Shown: positions 26,401 through 34,434 of the stretch, in pieces
Numbering within the stretch: the stretch's first letter is position 1
How the letters are laid out: the number at the start of each line of letters is the position of its first letter
NCBI GenBank assembly: GCA_003167555.1
Contig: PMSN01000011.1
Coordinates: forward strand, 1-64,000
Source: Spartobacteria bacterium
GTDB lineage: Bacteria > Verrucomicrobiota > Verrucomicrobiia > Chthoniobacterales > UBA10450
Direction: 5' to 3'
Length of the DNA stretch: 64,000 bases
Translations under genes and position numbers: made by a program
The notes under the pieces: generated by a model
The model's database searches: none
What the model was told of the DNA's origin: nothing
What the model saw: the letters and a program-made list of their open reading frames with translations, nothing else

Positions 26401-28604
26401 CTCATGCGAGCTTCGAGAAGATTCCCGTATCGCTGAAGACGCGCCGAGATTTCATTGGGCGCCAGATCGACGAGATTGAAACAGCAATCCGCGAAGAGCG
26501 GGCCGACCGCGGAACCCGGCTTGTCAAAGAGTTGGAGCGCGTGAAGAAGCGCCTCACCGTGAAACTCGAAGCGCTCTCCGCCGAGCAGAAAAAAGACAAT
26601 ACGCTCACGTTCGAAGAACTTGGAATCGATCGGCTCTTCATCGACGAAGCGCACAAATTCAAGAATCTGTTCTACGTCACCAAAATGACGCGCGTTGCGG
26701 GACTGCCACAGACTGCATCGGAACGCGCGTTCGATCTTTTCCTGAAGGTCCAGCACATCCAGGAGAAGAACGGCGCTGGCGTCGTGTTCGCGACCGGCAC
26801 GCCAATCTCGAACACAATGGCTGAGATGTTCACCATGCAGCGTTATCTGCAGATGAACACCCTGCGGCGTAATTCGCTTCAGCATTTCGATTCATGGGCG
26901 GGAACTTTCGGCGAGGCAGTTACGTCCATGGAACTGAGCCCGGACGGGAGTGGATATCGCCTGCAAAGCAGGTTCGCGCGTTTCGTAAACGTGCCCGAGC
27001 TGATGCAGCAATTCCGCCAGGTCGCGGATGTGCAAACCGCGGAGATGCTGAAGTTGCCCGTGCCGAAACTCGATCAGGGACGGCCAATCACGGTCAGCGC
27101 GCCGAGCAGCCCGGAGCTGAAACGCTTTGTTGATCAACTCGTCAAACGCACAGAAAAGATCAAGAATGGGAGAGTCGATCCGCGTGACGACAACATGCTG
27201 AAGATCACAACCGAAGGGCGCAAAGCCGCGCTTGATATGCGGCTCGTGCTTCCGCGCGTCCGGGATAATCCTGATTCGAAAACGAACAACGCCGTTGAGA
27301 AAATCCACCAAGTCTGGCTCGACTCCGCTCCAACCAAAGGAGCCCAACTCGTTTTTTGCGACCTCTCCACTCCGCACCCGGGCACTCGATTGTTTTCGGT
27401 TTATGACGATGTCCGCGCGAAGTTGATCGAGCGCGGTATCCCCGCAGGCGAGATCGGATTCATGCAAGATGCGAATGACGACGCCTCGAAGGCAATGCTC
27501 TTCAGATCAGTACGAGAAGGCAAAGTTCGCATCCTGCTCGGCAGCACGCTGAAGATGGGCGAAGGCACCAATGTCCAGACACGGCTCGTCGCACTGCATC
27601 ATCTCGATGCGCCGTGGCGACCTGCCGACATCGAACAGCGCGAAGGCCGGATCATTCGTCAGGGAAACCAAAACGAATACGTGAAGATTTTCCGCTACGT
27701 CACCGAGGGCAGCTTCGACGCCTACATGTGGCAAACGCTGGAAACGAAGTGCCGCTTCATTGCGCAAGTGATGACGGGCGACGCAACCGTGCGCCGCGCG
27801 GAAGACGTGGACTCCGCCGCGCTCACCTACGCCGAGGTTAAAGCAATCGCCTCAGGCAACCCGCTTGTGATCGAGAAAGCGACGATAGACGCAGAAGTCA
27901 TGCGGCTCACGCGGCTGAAAAGGCAGCACGCGGAGAATCTTTATCAGATGCGCTACCGCATTAAACGATTGGGCGATACCGCCGAAATCTTGGAGCGTGA
28001 GATAGCAAACATTCGCGAGGACCTGCGCACGCGGACGAGCACACGCGGCGACAATTTCGTCATGATGGTGAGAAACGACACACTCACTGATCGCGTCAAA
28101 GCCGGTCGCGCGCTCGTTTTTCTTGCCGCCGCCGTAAAACCCTTCGAATCCACCAAGCCAGTCGGCACCATCGGCGGATTTCCGATTTGCATCGAGCGGT
28201 TCGACGAGCGCGCAACGCTTCTCGTCCACGGCAAACACAGCTACCGCGCCAATGTTAGTGAGAGTCCGGCCGGCACGATCGCCTCTCTTGAGCACGCGCT
28301 GGAAAGTTTCGAAGATCGCCTGCGCGAACGCGAAACCGATCTCGCGCAATCCAGCCGTCAGAGTGCCGCATTGACAAGACAGCTCGACCAGCCGTTCGAG
28401 CACGAAGAGAAACTCGCGGTGGCTACGAAACGCCAGCACGAAATCATCGCTGCGCTCGATATCACGAAAAACCAAGCTTCGCCAAACGTTGATGACTCGA
28501 TTGGCGAATTGGCGGCTCAATCACAGGGTGAATGCACGAATGTTGTTTGCGAGAAGGCTTCGCTCAGGTCCCGGCAGCGATCAGTCGTTGCAAAATTGAC
28601 GTGA
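23448..28604 (+). CDS. Giant DNA methylase-SF2 helicase fusion of mobile elements
   Basis: A 1718-residue protein typical of plasmids and integrative elements. Residues ~1-118 are low-complexity; conserved sequence begins at NYCIRADDRLGDGSLKQKCRDNF. The N6-adenine methylase domain shows motif I (VLEPALGIGNFFG, ~237-248) and the motif IV variant NVPFGDY (~303-309). The helicase shows a Walker A-like VGAGKTYT (~905-912), DEAH in LFIDEAHKFKN (~1064), GTPISNTMAEMF, and QREGRIIRQGNQN (~1398-1410). A coiled-coil tail follows. It may protect or remodel incoming DNA. The stretch coding for residues 18-114 also encodes the TnpV-like protein in another frame. No in-frame ATG exists after that overlap and before the conserved part, so some overlap is unavoidable unless a non-ATG start is used. 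Confidence 0.85.
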   Translation: MLKRNGRVANRDDQLSLFDFVRSHEPADSSDAIRTDGRTPLAGIPAKTGAGTRGERHLNGSSVRSAGDDDQRNGSSHTGARNGTEADSAAGARSGLGDDSREIHSSPAGRESRLNARNYCIRADDRLGDGSLKQKCRDNFAAIEVIRRLDLESRAATDDEKRVLVKYVGWGGIPQVFASPLSTEWKAEGERLKVLLTSEEFEAARASTLNAHYTSPTVISAIYDAVQRIGFTDGRVLEPALGIGNFFGLMPGEMSARSRLTGVEIDPLTAKIARQLYPDADIRPQGFETAAFGDSSFDLAISNVPFGDYKLHDPSFNEHNFLVHDYFFAKTAEKVRPGGLLALVTSKGTLDKVNSSLRGYLGDKVDFIGAVRLPNTAFKRNANTEVTTDIVFLRRLAAGEKPTRPTWLNLAEHANRDGVLFQINEYFAANPHMMLGHMANAGTMYRSNEPALVADDRDLSAALAEAVATLPQGIYRSAERNISEPPNRETIIATDDVKENAFALHDGVITIRTGSTLTPVANLPDETARRIRGLIKVRGAVREVLRTQLADRREDEIVEARRQLNSFYDHFVSRFGAINDSPNRRAFRGDPDLPLLCSLEDYDNDTKRATKASIFRERTIQRSQRRRVAESAHDALILSLNEIGRVDLARMGALLSRTPDAFLPELKGLIYRNPETQHWETEDQYLSGDVRVKLQTARAAAARDATYEENVTALEAVQPEDLTASEIDARLGAVWIPAADVEGFAKSLLGADGITVSHAAALGTWFVRGDFNARGTVANTTEWGTVRYSALDLMQDALNLKTPTVYDRDRKNDTVVINAQETEAARDRLEKIKERFKTWIWGDDERRERLCRKYNDEFNSVRLRVFNGSHLTLPSSSEQITLHAHQKNAVWRIVQSDNTLLAHVVGAGKTYTMVAAGIELKRLGLATKPMFVVPNHMLAQFSSELLTLYPTANILVAGKDDFEASRRARLFSRIATGNWDAVIVTHASFEKIPVSLKTRRDFIGRQIDEIETAIREERADRGTRLVKELERVKKRLTVKLEALSAEQKKDNTLTFEELGIDRLFIDEAHKFKNLFYVTKMTRVAGLPQTASERAFDLFLKVQHIQEKNGAGVVFATGTPISNTMAEMFTMQRYLQMNTLRRNSLQHFDSWAGTFGEAVTSMELSPDGSGYRLQSRFARFVNVPELMQQFRQVADVQTAEMLKLPVPKLDQGRPITVSAPSSPELKRFVDQLVKRTEKIKNGRVDPRDDNMLKITTEGRKAALDMRLVLPRVRDNPDSKTNNAVEKIHQVWLDSAPTKGAQLVFCDLSTPHPGTRLFSVYDDVRAKLIERGIPAGEIGFMQDANDDASKAMLFRSVREGKVRILLGSTLKMGEGTNVQTRLVALHHLDAPWRPADIEQREGRIIRQGNQNEYVKIFRYVTEGSFDAYMWQTLETKCRFIAQVMTGDATVRRAEDVDSAALTYAEVKAIASGNPLVIEKATIDAEVMRLTRLKRQHAENLYQMRYRIKRLGDTAEILEREIANIREDLRTRTSTRGDNFVMMVRNDTLTDRVKAGRALVFLAAAVKPFESTKPVGTIGGFPICIERFDERATLLVHGKHSYRANVSESPAGTIASLEHALESFEDRLRERETDLAQSSRQSAALTRQLDQPFEHEEKLAVATKRQHEIIAALDITKNQASPNVDDSIGELAAQSQGECTNVVCEKASLRSRQRSVVAKLT
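23500..23790 (+). CDS. TnpV-like small protein nested in the methylase-helicase gene
   Basis: 96 residues: LTQYGLMAERHWREFRPKLV, then ELEAKGTLMEALFEAQETT, then LTPQQAHDQAWEMIREKY. This amphipathic helical sequence matches, from memory, small TnpV-type proteins encoded on mobile elements just ahead of large helicase genes. It reads in plus-1 relative to the giant gene and lies wholly inside its 5' end. The overlapping stretch of the giant protein is low-complexity, whereas this frame looks like a folded protein, so this is probably the frame under selection. Function is unknown. Confidence 0.65.
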   Translation: MISFDLMSPPIHLTQYGLMAERHWREFRPKLVRELEAKGTLMEALFEAQETTINEMEALTQELETGQKLTPQQAHDQAWEMIREKYILLPPEENLG

Positions 28605-28668
28605 ATACGCCCGCACGGTTACGCTTGTACGCGACGGAATCCTTGGAAGGAGCGTCCGTCATTCGTAG

Positions 28669-28860
28669 ATGAATACACCCAGTTCTACTGTCGAATTGGT
28701 TAAGGTGACGCTGTGCGGTCCGAGTGATGTCGCCAAGGAGATTGCATTCGCGACCGAGGTGATCAACGACTGGAATTGTCAGCATGGCGAGCAGCGAGGC
28801 TTTTGGGTAAAGCACCAGCATTGGTCCACTGACAGTTATCCCGATGCTCAGGGGCTCAAC
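28669..28860 (+). pseudogene. Truncated gene: N-terminal DUF4062-like domain
   Basis: Residues 8-62 (VKVTLCGPSDVAKEIAFATEVINDWN...HQHWSTDSYPDAQG) match the pattern of the DUF4062-like/TIR-like domain that opens many bacterial NTPase conflict proteins: a first strand, xSPSDV, a long helix ending in a WN motif, then W.TD..P. Relatives continue for hundreds of residues. Here recognisable sequence ends near 28860, and the open frame then runs antisense-like through the next gene to 29460. It is probably the stump of a larger defence-type gene. Confidence 0.55.
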
Positions 28861-29088
28861 AGAGTTTGGCTCGACGATTCGCAGTCGAAACGGCGATTGA
28901 GATCGTCTTCCGATTGCAATGCCATTTGGAACAAGCTCAGGAGGCATGCTGCCTTCTCGCTATCGCTACTCCCAGGCGGAAAGATACCCTCCAAAAGGGG
29001 AAACGCGCCGACGGGCAACGCAACGGGCGTAACAGCAAGACCACCGTTCATCGGACGAATTGATATCATAATCCGGTGCGGGTTGCAT

Positions 29089-29119
29089 TCCAGATACGGA
29101 AGATATTCCGCATACGGAA
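29089..29119. promoter_or_regulatory. Short direct repeats ahead of the HTH gene
   Basis: ATTCCAGATACGGA and ATTCCGCATACGGA occur 17 bases apart, immediately upstream of the regulator start, and GATATTCCG joins them. Two similar sites at this spacing would suit binding of an XRE dimer pair in autoregulation. Confidence 0.4.
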
Positions 29120-29125
29120 TGCATT

Positions 29126-29392
29126 ATGGGGCAAAAAATCTCCGTGCCAAGCCCTTTGGACAAGCAACTAGGAGATTTTCTTCGCCGAAAGCGCGGGGAA
29201 CAGACGTTTGCAGAATTCTCCAGGAAACTGGGGCTGCCGCCATCGACATTGTATCGTTTAGAACGATGCGAGCAAAGCCTAACGCTCGGGCGACTGCATC
29301 AAATCATGGCCCAGCTCAAATGCCGATTGCTGGACATCTTTCCGGCAGAGGGTCAAAACGCGCGCCATGCACAGTCTCGGAAATTACGTTGA
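29126..29392 (+). CDS. XRE-family helix-turn-helix regulator
   Basis: 88 residues. The HTH spans about residues 12-70: LGDFLRRKRGEQTFAEFSRKLGLPPSTLYRLERCEQSLTLGRLHQIMAQL, with the turn and recognition helix SRKLGLPPSTLYRLE. It is likely a DNA-binding repressor controlling element genes. AT-rich direct repeats just upstream (ATTCCAGATACGGA, ATTCCGCATACGGA near 29089-29119) could be its operator. Start ATG at 29126. Confidence 0.75.
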   Translation: MGQKISVPSPLDKQLGDFLRRKRGEQTFAEFSRKLGLPPSTLYRLERCEQSLTLGRLHQIMAQLKCRLLDIFPAEGQNARHAQSRKLR

Positions 29393-29638
29393 ACATACAT
29401 TCTCATTCGGCGACATGCTGCACATGCTCGTCGCGACGGCCACTTACCGCCTGCGTTTGATGCGGCTGCGCCGCGTGGAGACTGTGCCCTCCCAGAAGAA
29501 CCCACGGCACAGACTCCGAGTTTGCCCCTCGGGGGGTGAGTGATCATCTGCGCCGTCCTCGCGACGCTCTCCGACTGTTCCGCCCCTTCCTCCCTGCGGA
29601 AGACAGCCGAAGCCGCCTCGCTGCGGGTGCGCAGATCA

Positions 29639-30583
29639 TCACGGGCCAGGAGCTGATCGCGTATTCGGCTCAGACGGCCGCACGACCAATTCGTTAGCGC
29701 AAACGACGAACTCCAATGTGGAGGAGCGAACCTCAGCAAGTGTCGCATCCGCAATTGCGCCGCGCAGATGTCTTTCGATTGCATCCCGCAAAGGCCGCGC
29801 TCCCAAGCGCGGATGAAACCCGCGTTGCATAACAAACGAAATGACCTGCGGACCAGCCATAAGGTGAAAGCCTTTATCGCGCAGGAACGAGAGTTCCCGC
29901 GCAATGTGAAAGCGCGCGATCTCCATTTGCACGTCGTAACTCAGACGGTTGAAGACCAGCTTCTCCGCGATGCGTGCGTAAAGCTCGGGACGCAGTGTTC
30001 GTTGCGCCTTTGCGAGAACGTGGCGCTCCATTGTCGTGAACGAGGAGTGCTGCAAAGTCAGGATTTCGGATGCAGCGATGTTTGACGTGAACACCACGTA
30101 AAAGCCGCTCAGATCCAGTGTCTCGCCGCTGGCCATCGTGACGCGCGCAGCATCGAGGATTTGCAGGAACAGATCGAGCACGCGCGGATGCGCCTTCTCA
30201 ATTTCGTCGAAAAGCAGCGTGCCGGTCGCGGATTTCGCCCGCGCAAGGCCGAGTAGACCAACCTCGCCGACACGACCTCCAAGCAGTACGGCGAGACTTT
30301 CCTGCGTCTGATATTCGGACATGTCGAAACGGAAGAGCTTGTCGTCGTTGAACAAGTAGTGAGTAAACGCGATCGTAACTTCTGTTTTGCCGACGCCCGT
30401 CGGGCCTAAAAAAAGAAAGCTGCCCCGCGGACGTGTCGGCGCGGTTAGACCGAGTTCGCCACGATGCAGCGCAGCCACGATGCGAGGGATCACATGATCC
30501 TGGCCGCGGATTCTTTCGCAAAGGTGGGCTTCGAGGTGACGAAGATGTTCGACTTGCTCGGCTGAAATGGTGAGTGCGTTCAT
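29639..30583 (-). CDS. AAA+ ATPase, ClpX/ClpB-C-terminal-like
   Basis: A 314-residue single AAA+ module with ClpB D2-like character: Walker A GPTGVGKT (60-67), Walker B LLFDE (123-127), sensor-1 region VVFTSNIAA, and the C-terminal small domain with LGARPLRDAIERHL containing the sensor-2 Arg. It has no N-terminal zinc or Clp-N domain. The frame is open to 30739, but the ATG at 30583 gives the normal start before the domain. It is divergent from the pilus operon. Such ATPases in mobile elements may remodel proteins for transfer or replication. A frameshifted, truncated copy lies at 2108-2945. Confidence 0.8.
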   Translation of the reverse strand: MNALTISAEQVEHLRHLEAHLCERIRGQDHVIPRIVAALHRGELGLTAPTRPRGSFLFLGPTGVGKTEVTIAFTHYLFNDDKLFRFDMSEYQTQESLAVLLGGRVGEVGLLGLARAKSATGTLLFDEIEKAHPRVLDLFLQILDAARVTMASGETLDLSGFYVVFTSNIAASEILTLQHSSFTTMERHVLAKAQRTLRPELYARIAEKLVFNRLSYDVQMEIARFHIARELSFLRDKGFHLMAGPQVISFVMQRGFHPRLGARPLRDAIERHLRGAIADATLAEVRSSTLEFVVCANELVVRPSEPNTRSAPGP

Positions 30584-30670
30584 TTCGTGAACCGTGCCAG
30601 CGCGGGGCAGCCGAGGTCGCTCTCGCGCTGGAGCAGCGTGCATTTCAAGGCGCGGTAAAACATCGCGCAC
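30584..30670. promoter_or_regulatory. Divergent promoter region of the AAA+ gene and secretion operon
   Basis: 87 bases separate the two outward starts. This must carry the promoter of the VirB2-like gene unless transcription enters from farther away. No clear consensus boxes are visible. Confidence 0.35.
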
Positions 30671-30961
30671 ATGAAAGCCACTCTCCTCGCAAATCACTTT
30701 ATCCCCATCCTTGCTCAAGCGGCCGGCGGCCTCGCTCAAGGCGCCAGCAAGGCGTTGGGGATCGTCATGCTATTCGGCTTCATCTTCGGCACCGTATGTG
30801 TCGTGGGTGGCGGATTCGCCATCCGAAGGGGTGACACGGACTCTGGCAAGCTGTCGATCATTGGCGGCCTCATCATCGCTGGCGCCCCGGTGATCGTGAA
30901 GGCGCTCTTCACTGCCTTCGGCATCGATAGTTCGACCGTTGAAGTGGGTCCATTTCAATGA
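30671..30961 (+). CDS. virB2: VirB2/TrbC-like pilin subunit
   Basis: A small hydrophobic protein of 96 residues forming the pilus of a type IV secretion system. Two membrane segments, ALGIVMLFGFIFGTVCVVGGGFAI and SIIGGLIIAGAPVIVKALFTAFGI, flank a short charged loop (RRGDTDSGK), the VirB2/TrbC layout. The N-terminal ~25 residues likely act as signal. It overlaps the next gene by four bases (ATGA). Confidence 0.75.
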   Translation: MKATLLANHFIPILAQAAGGLAQGASKALGIVMLFGFIFGTVCVVGGGFAIRRGDTDSGKLSIIGGLIIAGAPVIVKALFTAFGIDSSTVEVGPFQ

Positions 30962-31317
30962 GCGGCGGCTCAAAACAGGAGCTGCGCTTTACGGAAACGA
31001 ACAGCGCAGACGACTCTGCCGGCAAAACGTGGGGACTGGAGGGCAATCTGTTCTGGTTCGTGGCCGGCGGAGCGTTCGCCGCAGTAGTAACGCTGCTTCT
31101 GCTGTTCAGTGTGGGGCACTGGAGTCTGCTTAGCGCACTGGTTCCCGCGTTGATTCCGCTCGTTCTGGCGCTGCTTTATGCACTCACACTACGCCAGGGA
31201 AAGCCGCCCGGATACGACACTGATCTTTTTGAGTTGTGGCTAAAAGGCCCCGGCTTCGGTCCTCAACCCTCGCGCGATGATGTGCGCCCGACATCCGCTT
31301 CCAACGACTATGTTTGA
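30958..31317 (+). CDS. virB3: VirB3/TrbD-like inner-membrane component
   Basis: 119 residues with two adjacent membrane helices (FWFVAGGAFAAVVTLLLLF and LLSALVPALIPLVLALLYALTL) followed by a conserved-looking GYDTDLFELWLKGPGFGP tail. VirB3 proteins are small, bitopic, and encoded between the pilin and VirB4 genes exactly as here. It starts within an ATGA overlap and its end overlaps the VirB4 start by eight bases. Confidence 0.65.
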   Translation: MSGGSKQELRFTETNSADDSAGKTWGLEGNLFWFVAGGAFAAVVTLLLLFSVGHWSLLSALVPALIPLVLALLYALTLRQGKPPGYDTDLFELWLKGPGFGPQPSRDDVRPTSASNDYV

Positions 31318-34006
31318 ATCTGCTCCCAACGGCTATTTCATTCGCGATCTCATCGTCTTTGACGGCCTGCGCAAAGGTTGTCACGTCTCGAAGGGTTTTA
31401 TCATCGAACCAGCTGATTTGAGCTCGGCCGCCCCCGAACATCTCAACGCGTTTCAAGATCAGCTCGCCTTGTTGCTCGCCTGTTTGCACGACAAGCTGCG
31501 TCTTCAAGTGCAGTGGTTCTGCGACTCTGATTATCGCGCCGACCTCCTGCGTTATCGTGAGCAAACTGAAGGCGCCACGAACGTCTGGACCCGGCGCTGC
31601 CGTAACGAACGGTTTGCACGTTACTGGGAGGCGATGGTCGACCGTCGGCTGCGGCGTCAGCGACTCGTCCTCTTCTTCTCCCGAAAGATCGAAACTTCCC
31701 CGGCGATAATCGCGACAGCCGCTCGGCAGCACTCGCACTACGACGCACTTCTTCAGGAGATGTCCACGGAGTTCGAGCAGCTTCAGCAAATGCTTGCGAA
31801 TCTTTTCACTGGCGCGCGTATCACGCCGATGAAGGATGCGGACCATTATCATCACTGCGCCACATTTCTAAACCCCTCACTCGGGTCGCGGTTTGAATAC
31901 GACACGTTGGAAACCTTCGATCCACAGCTCTCGATCCAGGAAAACTGCTGGCACAGCGAAGCGCAAGGTATCTCCAATTCTTCCGGATTTTGGATGGACG
32001 GCTTTTATCATTCCGTGATCGTGCTGAGCCGCTGGCCGAAGCTGACTCACCCAAGTCTGGTGCACCGTCTCACGGGATTGCCGCTGCTCGATTACAACAT
32101 CACGGTAAATATCGAATCACTCTCCGCTCGCATGGAGATCGGGCGCGAAGAGAAAGCGCACGATCGTCTGGCTGGAGACTTCGCGAGCGAGAAACGCCTC
32201 TCGTTGCTCACGGCGATGGAAAAGAAGCAGAAGAAGATCGCCGCGTTGATGCAGGGACACACGTTGCCATTCAACGTCGAATATATCATTCGCTCATGGG
32301 ACCAGACGCGGGAAGGGCTCGCCGTGAAAACCGCGGCGATCAAGAACGCAATCAATGGAATGAATGGTGCGCAGTATCTCGCTTGCGCACTTCCGACCAC
32401 CGCAAAGAAACTCTTTTACCAAAGCTGGCCCGGTTGTCCTTGGGGCCGCTATCCCCATCGCAAGCTCTATGCCGAGACGCGCTATCTCGCCGATGTGCTG
32501 CCATTCAGCGCGACTTTTACCGGTCACTTGGAGCACGCAGAAGCGCTCTACGAAGGCACTCAGCGGAATCTCGTTGGCGTAACGACGTTCTCCGGTTCCG
32601 AAGGAAACGAAACGCCGCAACACGCGGTCTTGCTCGGTATGAGCGGCGCCGGCAAGAGCGTCACAGTCTGCGATCTACTTTCTCAAACCGAAGCGTTCTA
32701 CGACTACACGGTCATCATCGAAGAAGGGCTTTCATACGAAATCTACACCCGCACGGTCGAACCGAATGCGCGACCAATCATCATCCAGCCGGATGGCGAC
32801 CTGACGATCAACTATCTCGACACGCATGGACTGCCACTCACGGCCGAGCAGCTCGCATCGGCGATGGCACTCGTTGCCAAAATTGCCGGTGTCAGCAGCG
32901 ACGAAGACAAGCAGCTCTCGCGCGAAGCGCAGATCGCGAAATACATCATGCTGCTCTACGAAGATGTCTTTGAAGAATGGAGTCGTAGAAATGCCGATCG
33001 CGTGCTGGAGATTGCCAGGCATGCTTGCACACTCGCGAAACTAAAGCGCACGCGTCCCGGAGCGACGACTCTCGATGTGTTCGTTGATTTCCGTGATCGG
33101 CAGCGGACCGACGCTGAACGGACTAACGAACAGCTTGCCGAAGTGACAGAAGACGAAGCGCTGCGCTTTCTCAAGGAACCGAACACGCGGCGCGAAGTTC
33201 GCAACCTTGCGCTCGCTTATTTCACACCGGCTGAATATCCAACGCACCGAATGCTTCAGGAGTTAATCCAGCTCGACGCATCCGATTCTACCGCTGCGGA
33301 TCTCGCGACTCGTTTGCTGCCGTGGTGTGCTGACGGCAACTACGGCTGCCTCCTGGACGGCGCGAGTAACATCTCGCTCACCGGCAAGATCGCGCACTTC
33401 GAGTTGGGCTACATTCCAGAAGCTGCGAAGCTTTTGCGCGCTGTCGCGGGATTCCTGATCACCAACTACACGCGACAACACATCATCACGATGCCGCGCC
33501 GCCTGCGGAAACGGAACGTGTACGAAGAAGTCGCGCGCCTTCTCGACATTCCAGGCGGCGAACAGATCGTGAAAGAGAGCTACGCGCAGATGCGAAAGTT
33601 CAATTGCTGGAACATTTCCATCGTCCAGCAATACAGCGGCTTCAAAGAGAGCCGCATTCGTTCCGCCGTTTTCGGCAACTCCCGTCAATTTTTCCTCATG
33701 CGCCAAAATGATCGCGCCGATCTGGAAGACATGAGCCGCGATATCGGTCTCACCGAACTGACGAAGCATTCAATTCTATCGTATCCATTACCTGACCAAC
33801 AAAGCGGCGAGAAGTTCGCCGCATTCACCTACCTCCACAGCGATGCGCAGAATCCCATCTGCGGCACGGCGCACAACGTCGCTTCACCCGAAATGCTTTA
33901 CGTCAGCGGTAGCAGCGGCGCGCAATTCGATGACCGAGCGCGTGAGCTGCGAGGCTGCGATGATCCCATATCTATCATTGCCGCCAGAACTTCGGAGTCG
34001 AGATGA
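31310..34006 (+). CDS. virB4: VirB4/TrbE-like secretion ATPase
   Basis: The 898-residue motor of the type IV secretion system, acting at the inner membrane in pilus assembly and substrate transfer. Walker A is GMSGAGKS (about 443-450). The large N-terminal domain and C-terminal RecA-like ATPase domain have normal family length. The frame is open 33 bases upstream, but the ATG at 31310 (ATGTTTGA overlap with the VirB3 stop) starts directly at FESAPNGYFIRDLIVFDG and is preferred. It ends in an ATGA overlap with a very short gene. Confidence 0.85.
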   Translation: MFESAPNGYFIRDLIVFDGLRKGCHVSKGFIIEPADLSSAAPEHLNAFQDQLALLLACLHDKLRLQVQWFCDSDYRADLLRYREQTEGATNVWTRRCRNERFARYWEAMVDRRLRRQRLVLFFSRKIETSPAIIATAARQHSHYDALLQEMSTEFEQLQQMLANLFTGARITPMKDADHYHHCATFLNPSLGSRFEYDTLETFDPQLSIQENCWHSEAQGISNSSGFWMDGFYHSVIVLSRWPKLTHPSLVHRLTGLPLLDYNITVNIESLSARMEIGREEKAHDRLAGDFASEKRLSLLTAMEKKQKKIAALMQGHTLPFNVEYIIRSWDQTREGLAVKTAAIKNAINGMNGAQYLACALPTTAKKLFYQSWPGCPWGRYPHRKLYAETRYLADVLPFSATFTGHLEHAEALYEGTQRNLVGVTTFSGSEGNETPQHAVLLGMSGAGKSVTVCDLLSQTEAFYDYTVIIEEGLSYEIYTRTVEPNARPIIIQPDGDLTINYLDTHGLPLTAEQLASAMALVAKIAGVSSDEDKQLSREAQIAKYIMLLYEDVFEEWSRRNADRVLEIARHACTLAKLKRTRPGATTLDVFVDFRDRQRTDAERTNEQLAEVTEDEALRFLKEPNTRREVRNLALAYFTPAEYPTHRMLQELIQLDASDSTAADLATRLLPWCADGNYGCLLDGASNISLTGKIAHFELGYIPEAAKLLRAVAGFLITNYTRQHIITMPRRLRKRNVYEEVARLLDIPGGEQIVKESYAQMRKFNCWNISIVQQYSGFKESRIRSAVFGNSRQFFLMRQNDRADLEDMSRDIGLTELTKHSILSYPLPDQQSGEKFAAFTYLHSDAQNPICGTAHNVASPEMLYVSGSSGAQFDDRARELRGCDDPISIIAARTSESR

Positions 34007-34104
34007 GCAACGGCTACGAAATCGCGCGTTGGCACAGACTTGCGGAGCTTGAGGGCGCCAGCGACTTCTATGCGCAGCATTATCCGGCAGCACTAGTTGG
34101 ATGA
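34003..34104 (+). CDS. 33-residue open frame at the end of the first secretion block, possibly truncated
   Basis: The frame starts inside an ATGA overlap with VirB4 and reads MSNGYEIARWHRLAELEG... to a stop at 34102-34104. That stop falls inside the 3' end of the convergent YCII gene, which belongs to the inserted cargo. The coupling to VirB4 suggests it was the start of a real secretion-operon gene cut off at the insertion point. It could also be a genuine micro-protein. Confidence 0.5.
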   Translation: MSNGYEIARWHRLAELEGASDFYAQHYPAALVG

Positions 34105-34397
34105 ACCGGTGTCGCGGCGGTTTCGCCTGCAACCGTCTTCCACTCGCGGACGCGCCACTGCGTGATACACCCGTTTACGACGTAGGGGTCGGACTTCGCG
34201 AACTCTTCCGCGACCGAGGATGAATCGGCCGCAAACAAGAGGACGGCACCATCGACAGGGCCAACCAGCGCGCCGCCCAGAACGAGCTCGCCCCGACGAT
34301 GCGAAGCCCAGGCTTTTTCGAGATGCGCATCCCGGTGGAGGGCGCGTTGCGCGACGTAATCCGATCCGACATCATAAAAAAGCAGGTAGTGTTTCAT
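34080..34397 (-). CDS. YCII-related (YciI-like) protein
   Basis: 105 residues: KHYLLFYDVGSDYVAQRALHRDAHLEKA, then GELVLGGALVGPVDGAVLLFAADS, then AEEFAKSDPYVVNGCITQWRVREWKTV. This is the YCII dimeric alpha/beta fold with the conserved His and the Asp-Pro of DPY. Members are small putative enzymes, often acting in catabolic or stress clusters. The frame is open to 34502; the ATG at 34397 places the first strand at the N-terminus. It lies 37 bases downstream of the aminotransferase, in the cargo block. Confidence 0.75.
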   Translation of the reverse strand: MKHYLLFYDVGSDYVAQRALHRDAHLEKAWASHRRGELVLGGALVGPVDGAVLLFAADSSSVAEEFAKSDPYVVNGCITQWRVREWKTVAGETAATPVHPTSAAG

Positions 34398-34434
34398 AGT
34401 TTTATTCGGGGAGAGGATTGGTCGCCTGCGTGGA

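Noticed and set aside
31990-32973. Plus-strand frame overlapping VirB4 in another register
   Set aside because: Arg/His-rich shadow translation inside an intact VirB4 gene.
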